This document shows, in pieces, positions 1 through 5,609 of a stretch of 5,848 nucleotides of DNA. The notes beneath the pieces are model-generated. The model saw only the letters and a list, made by a program, of their open reading frames with translations, had not been told where the DNA came from and searched no databases. Numbering within the stretch: position 1 is the stretch's first letter; every line of letters starts with the position of its first letter. Source of the DNA: Clostridia bacterium (GTDB lineage: Bacteria; Bacillota; Clostridia; Christensenellales; DTU072); NCBI GenBank assembly GCA_028701415.1, contig JAQVQU010000082.1, positions 1 to 5,848 of the forward strand, written 5' to 3'. The position numbers and the translations under genes are program-made.

Positions 1-1829
1 GCACCGCATTTTATACATTTTGTTTGATCTATAACGAATGGTTCTTTTATTTTTCCCGATATTGCGTTAACCGGACATACTCTCGAACACTTGGAGCAAC
101 CTTTGCACAGTTCCTTGTTTATATAGATTTTCTTTAACTTTTTGCAAGTACCCGTAGGGCATGTACCCTTGATATGAGCTTCGTACTCATCCCTAAAATG
201 CTGTATAGTACTTTTTACAGGATTAGGGGCAGTCTTTCCGAGGCCGCATAATGCGGTTGCACTTATCATATCAGCCAATTCATCAAGCATCTCAATATCC
301 CCTTCTTTGCCTTTTCCAGAAACAATCCTCTCTAATATTTCAAGCATTCTTTTTGTCCCTTCTCGGCAGGGAACACATTTTCCACAGGATTCATTTTGGG
401 TAAAATTCATAAAGAACCTAGCAACCTCGACCATACAAGTATGTTCATCCATTACAACCAAACCCCCTGATCCTATTATTGCCCCAACTTTTTTAAGAGA
501 ATCATAGTCAAGGGGTAACTCTAGGTGTTCCTTGGTCAGACACCCTCCTGAGGGCCCACCTATTTGAACTGCTTTAAATTCTGCTCCCCCTCTGCATCCA
601 CCTCCAACACTGTATATTACCTCTTTAAGCGGGGTACCCATAGGCACCTCTATTAATCCGGTATTTTCAATATTCCCGGTCAAAGCAAAAGCCTTAGTTC
701 CAGAATTATTGGGGCTTCCCAGAGATTTAAACCAATCAGATCCCTTATTAATAATTTTCGGAATATTTGCGTATGTTTCCACATTATTAGGAACTGTGGG
801 TTTTCCAAACAACCCTTTCACCACGGTTAGTGGAGGCCTAACTCTTGGAAATCCCCTCTCCCCTTCTATCGACGCAATTAATGCTGTCTCTTCCCCGCAA
901 ACAAAAGCACCCGCTCCCCTATTAATGTGGATTTTAAAAGAAAAGGGAGTTCCGAGTATGTTTTCACCTATTATTCCGAGCTCTTCTGCTTGCTTAATAG
1001 CGTTCTTCAATCTTGAAACCGCCATAGGATACTCTGCTCTTACATATATATATCCTTCCGATGCCCCAGTAGCGACACCTGCGATAAGCATTCCTTCCAA
1101 TACACAGTGAGGATCTCCCTCCATTATGCTCCTGTCCATGAATGCGCCCGGATCCCCCTCATCACCATTACAAAGTATATATTTCTGGTCAGACTGGAGC
1201 TTTCGAACCGTTTCCCATTTGATGCCAGCTGGAAACCCTGCTCCACCTCTTCCTCTCAATCCCGAATCTTTTACAATTTTTACTACTTCATCTCCAGTCA
1301 TATCGAAAAGAGCACGCTCAAAAGCCGAATATCCACCTATAGCTATATAATCCCGAATGCTGTCAGCATCGATATGTCCACAGTGTTCAAGGACCACCCT
1401 TGTCTGTTTTTTATAAAATGGAATATCCTCCTGTTTGGGATATATTTCTCCGTTCTTATGATAAGCGAGCCTTTCAATGATTTCTCCTCCGATTATTGTT
1501 TTTTCAATTATTTCTTCGCAATCTTCAATTTTTACCTTTGTATACAACCATCCTTGAGGATCAATCCTGAGAAGGGGGCCCATCTCACAAAAGCCATGGC
1601 AACCACATTTTTTTAAGCCAATCGAATCATCATGTGGGTCTTCCTCTAAAGCAACTGTAAATGGTAGTTTTTTTTCTTTCATAAGATCGGACAGGCGGTT
1701 ATATATGTCGATTGAACCGCCAGCGATACAACCAGTTCCCGCACAAACTAGTACTTTTAGTGTTTGTTTGTCCAGTCCTGCTTTTAATCCTCGTCTAAGA
1801 TCCTGCAATTGTTTTCTATTGTTAATCAT
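1..1829 (-). CDS. hydB: HydB, NuoF-like NADH-binding flavoprotein subunit of multimeric [FeFe] hydrogenase (3' end cut by window)
   Basis: Seen: 609 complete codons from the ATG at 1829-1827, open to the window edge, so the C-terminus is missing (probably a few tens of residues at most). Residues 25-86 form a thioredoxin-like [2Fe-2S] domain with C29-x4-C34 and C77-x3-C81. The NuoF core follows: glycine-rich RGRGGAGFPAG (192-202), the FMN/NADH-binding NGDEGDPG (221-228) and CGEET (311-315), then an SLBB-like stretch with GGPSGG. The N3-type [4Fe-4S] cluster uses C482, C485, C488 and C528. A C-terminal 2x[4Fe-4S] ferredoxin begins with C575, C578, C581, C585 and then C605, C608 before the cut. 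Known: this architecture is HydB of cytoplasmic NAD(H)-linked, often bifurcating, hydrogenases, which exchanges electrons between NAD(H), FMN and the HydA subunit. An extra cysteine (C75) sits beside the [2Fe-2S] motif. NuoF-like subunits also serve formate dehydrogenases; the sensory hydrogenase upstream favours the HydABC assignment. The ATG overlaps the hydC stop, implying translational coupling. Confidence 0.93.
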   Translation of the reverse strand, partial: MINNRKQLQDLRRGLKAGLDKQTLKVLVCAGTGCIAGGSIDIYNRLSDLMKEKKLPFTVALEEDPHDDSIGLKKCGCHGFCEMGPLLRIDPQGWLYTKVKIEDCEEIIEKTIIGGEIIERLAYHKNGEIYPKQEDIPFYKKQTRVVLEHCGHIDADSIRDYIAIGGYSAFERALFDMTGDEVVKIVKDSGLRGRGGAGFPAGIKWETVRKLQSDQKYILCNGDEGDPGAFMDRSIMEGDPHCVLEGMLIAGVATGASEGYIYVRAEYPMAVSRLKNAIKQAEELGIIGENILGTPFSFKIHINRGAGAFVCGEETALIASIEGERGFPRVRPPLTVVKGLFGKPTVPNNVETYANIPKIINKGSDWFKSLGSPNNSGTKAFALTGNIENTGLIEVPMGTPLKEVIYSVGGGCRGGAEFKAVQIGGPSGGCLTKEHLELPLDYDSLKKVGAIIGSGGLVVMDEHTCMVEVARFFMNFTQNESCGKCVPCREGTKRMLEILERIVSGKGKEGDIEMLDELADMISATALCGLGKTAPNPVKSTIQHFRDEYEAHIKGTCPTGTCKKLKKIYINKELCKGCSKCSRVCPVNAISGKIKEPFVIDQTKCIKCG

Positions 1830-2307
1830 TTTTAAACTCCTCCTTTAGTTGCTTGACAAGTTCGGAAACCTTTTCCGGAGTCATTGAGGGATACACCTTA
1901 TCATTGACAGTCAATACGGGTGCCAAACCACACGCCCCGAGACACGATACAGTTTCTACGGTAAAATTTAAGTCATCGGTTGTTTTCTTTTCCTCGGAAA
2001 GCTTCAACTCCGACCTAATTCGATCAAGAATTGGAATAGATTTTCTTACATGGCAAGCGGTTCCATCGCACACCCTAATCACAAATCTTCCCTTAGGCTC
2101 AAGTGAGAAATTTTCGTAAAAAGTAGCAACGCTGTAAGCTTTTGCCTCACTGATTCCCAATTCTTTAGATATATATGGAAATACCTCTCTTGGAATGTAA
2201 TGATAGTGCTCCTGGATTTCCTGAAGTACCGAGATTATAGCCTGCGGACTATGCCCATGAGCCTGAAGTATTTTATCTACTTCGGTTAAATCTATGTTTG
2301 AATTCAT
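1822..2307 (-). CDS. hydC: HydC, NuoE-like [2Fe-2S] subunit of multimeric [FeFe] hydrogenase
   Basis: The product is 161 residues, the usual length for HydC/NuoE-like proteins. Seen: an N-terminal helical part (about 1-70) with the family signature around IPRE, ISKELGIS and ATFYENF. A thioredoxin-like domain follows with the four [2Fe-2S] ligands C80, C85 (C-x4-C) and C122, C126 (C-x3-C, SCLGACGLAP). Known: NuoE-like subunits bind one [2Fe-2S] cluster next to the FMN of the NuoF-like subunit and belong to the soluble HydABC complex, which couples NADH and reduced ferredoxin to H2. The start ATG at 2307 has a strong GGGAGG site at 2313-2318, spaced 5 nt. The final codons overlap hydB by 8 bp (ATGATTAA), so the two are almost certainly co-translated. 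The 210-bp gap upstream leaves room for separate control from the phosphatase gene. The family call is very secure; assignment to a hydrogenase rather than another NADH-linked complex rests on neighbours. Confidence 0.94.
   Translation of the reverse strand: MNSNIDLTEVDKILQAHGHSPQAIISVLQEIQEHYHYIPREVFPYISKELGISEAKAYSVATFYENFSLEPKGRFVIRVCDGTACHVRKSIPILDRIRSELKLSEEKKTTDDLNFTVETVSCLGACGLAPVLTVNDKVYPSMTPEKVSELVKQLKEEFKND
1837..1844 (-). promoter_or_regulatory. Ribosome binding site of hydB inside the 3' end of hydC
   Basis: On the minus strand AGGAGGAG lies 7 nt before the hydB ATG at 1829, entirely within hydC codons. It fixes the hydB start and, with the ATGATTAA overlap, suggests that hydB translation is coupled to the end of hydC translation. 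Confidence 0.8.
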
Positions 2308-2517
2308 TTCTGCCTCCCATTATTTTTTATATATCAAATGTTTTTCTTATTAATTGTAGTTATTATCTCCTTTTTGATAGGACTAAATATATTTCGTTTT
2401 TCCGTTCAATTACCCCTTTTTTTCATGTTTTCCCAATTCATCGGATTTTTCATACTTTAGTAATTTTTCCCCCTCTTTTTCGGGCTGACCGGCAATTTTT
2501 TCCTCTTTACTGGGTCT
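2308..2517 (-). other. 210-bp purine-rich gap between the phosphatase gene and hydC
   Basis: No established gene is visible. The minus strand is strikingly rich in A and G. Immediately after the phosphatase TAA, the same frame stays open for 35 codons (2517-2413) to a second TAA at 2412-2410, encoding a Lys/Glu-rich peptide. A Shine-Dalgarno-like AAAAAGGAGATAAT lies at 2362-2375 with no usable start codon after it. No GC-rich hairpin with a T-run was found, so there is no obvious terminator. No sigma-A -35/-10 pair with proper spacing was found: TTGAAC followed by TATATT is present, but only 12 bp apart. Transcription may read through from the phosphatase gene, or an atypical promoter may exist here. 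Confidence 0.55.
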
Positions 2518-3678
2518 TTATGTATAATTCAACTCAATTGACTTACCCATTTTCCTAAGATTTTGAGCTAACATTTCTACTAATTTTAGCTTCATAGTTA
2601 TATCTATTGGTAAACCTTGATGCGCTGCATTTATACTTTGGCCCACATAGAAAACAATTTTTGTTGCTCTTTCAAACAACATGTCAGCCAGCATAGAGGC
2701 CCCATCTCTTTTTTTAAAACTCTTCGGGGTAAGGTCTTCTGAGCTTAAATATTTTTCGCTCAATAACAGCAGTTTTCTAAGAGTAAGAACCCCTTCGGTT
2801 GTTAAGTCTATTCCATTTATGAATCCTATTGGAGGAACCTCTTTATCTGGGAATTCATAGTCAGTCTTTACTTCCTCTTTCAAATATCTTGCAACGATTA
2901 AAGAACTTGTGCCCCCACAGACAACTTTCTTGCCATCAGTTTCTAAAAACCTTTGCACATAAAAATCATCTTTCTCTTTATCTACAGGGGGGCCAACCAT
3001 CAAATTTACATTTAAAGATTCTCGAATTTTTACAGCAGCTACAGTCGTGTCATCCCCTGGTTCATCAATATATAAATCATTACAAGCTGCGGCGAGTAAA
3101 CAAGCTATACATCTTGCGCTCATACTTGTTTCTACCACCCTATCCAAATATTCTTTAACATCTTTCCTAAGCCACCCAAGGTTAAGTACTTTTCCTATCC
3201 CTGCGTGAATAACCCCGTCACTCATAAGGAGAATTACATCATCCGGGATCAAGTTTAGTTCGGATGAAAAAATCTTTTTACCGCATATGCTATGTTCTTT
3301 ACGCTGAAAATCCTCTGTCTTACCGTTGTGATAATATATGGCCGCAGGATTATCAAACTCAAAAAGATATCCCTTTCCTTGCTCGTTTATATGAATCACC
3401 GAAAATGTTGAATAAGCCACTCCTCTTACTTTGCAAACCGGGAGTGTCTGAATGATAGTATCAATACAATCCTCAATTGATATTCCCTTAGAAACCATTG
3501 TGCACAGAATTTTGGAAGTAAGAGTAGCAAGTATATTTGCTTTTACTCCGCTGCCCATTCCGTCAGCAAGAACCATAGTGGTAAATCCATCGGCCATTAC
3601 AGACTCAACCTTGTCTCCACAAAGTTCTTCTCCCTTTTTATTCAATGAAGTATATCCACTTTCCAAATACAACCCCAT
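2518..3678 (-). CDS. SpoIIE-like PP2C-type Ser/Thr protein phosphatase with an uncharacterised C-terminal domain
   Basis: The product is 386 residues, soluble, with no membrane segments (true SpoIIE is much longer and membrane-bound). Seen: a PP2C fold in residues 1-220 with the metal-binding aspartates in context: GD (G21-D22), LADGMGSG (37-44, D39), MSDGVIHA (152-159, D154) and GDDTT (208-212, D210). The phosphatase is therefore probably active and uses Mn2+ or Mg2+. Residues 221-386 form a second domain I cannot name, with VCGGTSS (253-259), PPIGFINGIDLTTEG (282-296) and GQSINAAHQG (346-355). Known: SpoIIE/RsbU-type phosphatases usually dephosphorylate STAS-domain anti-sigma antagonists; similar genes sit beside sensory [FeFe] hydrogenases in Clostridia. 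Inferred: it acts downstream of the hydrogenase/PAS protein encoded just upstream. No kinase, anti-sigma factor or STAS partner is in the window. The ATG at 3678 has AGAGGT at 3683-3688, 4 nt upstream, and the N-terminus is typical of the family, supporting this start. Confidence 0.9.
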   Translation of the reverse strand: MGLYLESGYTSLNKKGEELCGDKVESVMADGFTTMVLADGMGSGVKANILATLTSKILCTMVSKGISIEDCIDTIIQTLPVCKVRGVAYSTFSVIHINEQGKGYLFEFDNPAAIYYHNGKTEDFQRKEHSICGKKIFSSELNLIPDDVILLMSDGVIHAGIGKVLNLGWLRKDVKEYLDRVVETSMSARCIACLLAAACNDLYIDEPGDDTTVAAVKIRESLNVNLMVGPPVDKEKDDFYVQRFLETDGKKVVCGGTSSLIVARYLKEEVKTDYEFPDKEVPPIGFINGIDLTTEGVLTLRKLLLLSEKYLSSEDLTPKSFKKRDGASMLADMLFERATKIVFYVGQSINAAHQGLPIDITMKLKLVEMLAQNLRKMGKSIELNYT

Positions 3679-3762
3679 TTTTACCTCTTATGTTTCTCTT
3701 CTAACCTTATTTATCTTCGTAACATAACTTACTGATTTTGATTTCTACATTTTCCTGCTAAT
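3679..3762 (-). other. 84-bp gap between the sensory hydrogenase and phosphatase genes
   Basis: AT-rich spacer with the phosphatase ribosome binding site at its end. It carries one AGGTTAGA octamer (3700-3707, minus strand); a second copy (3762-3769) lies across the hydrogenase stop codon. No terminator hairpin and no convincing promoter were found, so the two genes are probably in one transcript. Confidence 0.5.
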
Positions 3763-5472
3763 CTAACCTATATTTTCAGTTTCCTTCTCGGATTCTATAA
3801 GAGTCCTCTTAAGTTTTAGCAACGCGACCTTGGTCTCGGCTGTGGTTTCTCCAAGTAATGAAGCTATTTCTTGAGCAACTCTCATTTGTTTTTTTATTAC
3901 CTCATCTGTTGTTTCAAGAGTTTCTCTCTTAACGTTATGTAATTTCCTGTCATACTCCACTTCATCGGTTACATCTTTCATAATTGCGAACATAACCTTA
4001 TGCCCGGGTATTATCGCTATTGTTGTATCAGCATATTTCCCACTCTTTTGGAAATGAATTTTCTTTTTTATTAAATTTTTATTAGAACACTGCGCTAAAA
4101 CAAAGTCGCTTGCATCAAAACAATCGTAAGCGTATCTTCCCTTTGCATCGGGATCGTTCATGCCGAGTATTTCTATTGCACTCTTGTTATATTCAGTAAT
4201 TTTTAAATCATTGTCCAAAACTATGATTCCGTAAGGACTATTTTGAATAATCTCATAGGACATAGATTCCGCTCTTGTTCTCATGTACGGAAGACACATC
4301 TCTATGTCTGCGTAACCGTTAATTACAGCCATCGCCTTTTCCCTGCAAGTCGAATAACCGCAGGCGCCACAATTTAACTCATCTTCAGTTTTTGTTTTTC
4401 CAGTCTTGGCCAATACAGCTTTTATATCCCTTTCTCGCGGGATAATGGAAGAAAGTCCAATATATGGATGTCTTTCGCTAATGTCTACCTTAGAATTGTC
4501 CGGTCTTTCTACAGTGTTCTTGCCAGTATCTCTTCCAACATATTTTCTGACTATTTCATTGGCTTTAATCGCTCCACCTTCTCGTTTTACTATACATGGC
4601 CCATTTACACAGGCATACTCGCAACAATTAACTTCTATAAACAAATCACTATAAAAATCTATATCATCCAATACTTCAAAGCTTCTTTTTACTCCGTCTA
4701 TGGCCACATATTCGTAATCAGAGGAGAGGCTTTTAAAAGATTTGATTATACCATTACTTATTGGATAAAATTTTGCCCTATTGAAATTAGGATCCCCGGT
4801 CTCACAACACTCACCCTCTTTAAATGTAATATTCTTTTCCTTGAATAATTCGTCTAATTCTTCAAAAGTCAATACTCCATCAATTACACCACTTTCCGCG
4901 CCCTCTCTTTTCTTTGCGATACAGGGCCCTAAAAACACTACTCTAGATTCGGGATACCTTTCTTTCAACATTCTGGCATGTGCAACCATTGGGGAAGCCA
5001 CGGGTGCTAAGTACTTCAAAGCATTCGGGTAATACAATTGAATCATTCGATTGATTGCAGGACATGCGGAAGTAATTAAATTTTTATATTCTTTCTTTTC
5101 AAGAAGTTTTGCATACTCCTCAGTAACCGCCAAGGCTCCTACCGCAGTTTCTTCGGCAAAGGTAAAGCCTAGCTCTTGCAAAGCTCTACTCATAGAGGCA
5201 AAATCAGACACATCAAAGCTTCCAACAAAAGAAGGGGCTACTGATGCTATAACCATTTTGTTCCCTTTTAAAAGGGTCATTACATTTTCTCTTTCTGAAT
5301 GAACACTTTTGGCATTTTGGGGGCATACAATAGTACATCTTCCACAAAGAATACACTTGCTTTCTATAATCTTTGCCTGGTGATTTTCGTATTTAATTGC
5401 CTTAACCGGACATTCGCGAAGACACTTGAAGCAATCCTTGCATTTTGCTTGTTTAAAATCTAAGTACTCCAT
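3763..5472 (-). CDS. hydS: HydS-like putative sensory [FeFe] hydrogenase with PAS domain
   Basis: The product is 569 residues. Seen in order: a 2x[4Fe-4S] ferredoxin (C11, C14, C17, C21; C40, C43, C46, C50); an H-cluster domain (about 70-315); a four-cysteine Fe-S domain (C368, C371, C376, C393; CGACGYSTC); a PAS domain (about 400-505, starting near NSPYGIIVLD); and a helical, charged, probably coiled-coil tail (about 505-565). The H-cluster motifs are L1 TSACP (C137 ligand), L2 GPCIAKK (C184) and L3 C284-x3-C288. All four ligands are kept, but the proton-transfer cysteine of TSCCP is A136 and the L2 methionine of MPC is G182. Known: these changes plus PAS mark group C sensory hydrogenases, such as HydS of Thermotoga maritima, which has low activity. 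Inferred role: sensing H2 or redox state in the cytoplasm and signalling through PAS to the phosphatase encoded next. Start: ATG at 5472 with GGAGGA at 5477-5482; the ferredoxin begins 11 residues later. Confidence 0.92.
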   Translation of the reverse strand: MEYLDFKQAKCKDCFKCLRECPVKAIKYENHQAKIIESKCILCGRCTIVCPQNAKSVHSERENVMTLLKGNKMVIASVAPSFVGSFDVSDFASMSRALQELGFTFAEETAVGALAVTEEYAKLLEKKEYKNLITSACPAINRMIQLYYPNALKYLAPVASPMVAHARMLKERYPESRVVFLGPCIAKKREGAESGVIDGVLTFEELDELFKEKNITFKEGECCETGDPNFNRAKFYPISNGIIKSFKSLSSDYEYVAIDGVKRSFEVLDDIDFYSDLFIEVNCCEYACVNGPCIVKREGGAIKANEIVRKYVGRDTGKNTVERPDNSKVDISERHPYIGLSSIIPRERDIKAVLAKTGKTKTEDELNCGACGYSTCREKAMAVINGYADIEMCLPYMRTRAESMSYEIIQNSPYGIIVLDNDLKITEYNKSAIEILGMNDPDAKGRYAYDCFDASDFVLAQCSNKNLIKKKIHFQKSGKYADTTIAIIPGHKVMFAIMKDVTDEVEYDRKLHNVKRETLETTDEVIKKQMRVAQEIASLLGETTAETKVALLKLKRTLIESEKETENIG

Positions 5473-5609
5473 GTCTTCCTCCTTTTTTTTCGTAAAAAAA
5501 CCTTAGGTTAGCAAATCTAACCCTATACTGTGCGTTCTATACTTGTTTAGGAATTTATTATTTTACTTCGGATTACTCCTTTTTCTCTGTATCTTAGGTT
5601 ATCCCTCTT
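5473..5609 (-). other. 137-bp gap upstream of hydS with candidate control elements
   Basis: AT-rich spacer. It contains an inverted repeat (5506-5522) followed by a T-run, the hydS ribosome binding site (5477-5482), a second Shine-Dalgarno-like AAAAAGGAGTAAT (5572-5584) with no start codon behind it, and copies of an AGGTTA motif in both orientations. TATAGA and TATAGG hexamers occur, but neither has a good -35 at 16-18 bp, so I call no promoter. Confidence 0.5.
5494..5522 (-). terminator. Weak hairpin plus T-run upstream of hydS (terminator, attenuator or operator)
   Basis: On the minus strand GGTTAG-ATTTG-CTAACC forms a perfect 6-bp stem with a 5-nt loop (5522-5506). After 5 nt (TAAGG) come seven T residues (5500-5494). 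The stem is short, half A/T, and separated from the T-run, so termination would be inefficient at best. It lies just before the hydS ribosome binding site, where it could act as an attenuator, or the 17-bp palindrome could be a protein-binding operator. No function is proven by sequence. Confidence 0.35.

Noticed and set aside
709..1616. Plus-strand open frames of 133 and 169 codons (709-1110 and 1107-1616)
   Set aside because: They lie antisense to hydB, whose frame encodes unmistakable NuoF motifs throughout. The antisense products resemble no known protein and have no credible ribosome binding sites.
2308..2420. Sigma-A promoter ahead of hydC (TTGAAC with TATATT, or TACAAT/GATAAT hexamers)
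   Set aside because: TTGAAC and TATATT are only 12 bp apart, and the other -10-like hexamers have no acceptable -35 at 16-18 bp. AT-rich DNA gives such hexamers by chance.
2406..2453. Minus-strand 15-residue frame starting with ATG in the gap (M-K-N-P-M-N-W...)
   Set aside because: Very short, and the only Shine-Dalgarno-like sequence (GAGGGGG) is about 14 nt from the ATG, too far. Nothing supports translation.
2298..2558. Plus-strand 86-codon frame across the gap before hydC
   Set aside because: It is Phe/Pro/Ser-rich, as expected from the complement of a purine-rich strand, overlaps the ends of two real genes, and has no recognisable domain.
4406..5302. Several plus-strand open frames of about 80-126 codons opposite hydS
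   Set aside because: All are shadows of the H-cluster domain coding sequence, which is fully explained by conserved motifs on the minus strand.
5500..5525. Rex (NADH/NAD+ repressor) operator at the palindrome before hydS
   Set aside because: The palindrome is GGTTAG-N5-CTAACC (17 bp), whereas Rex sites follow TTGTTAA-N4-TTAACAA (18 bp). Half-sites and spacing do not fit well enough.
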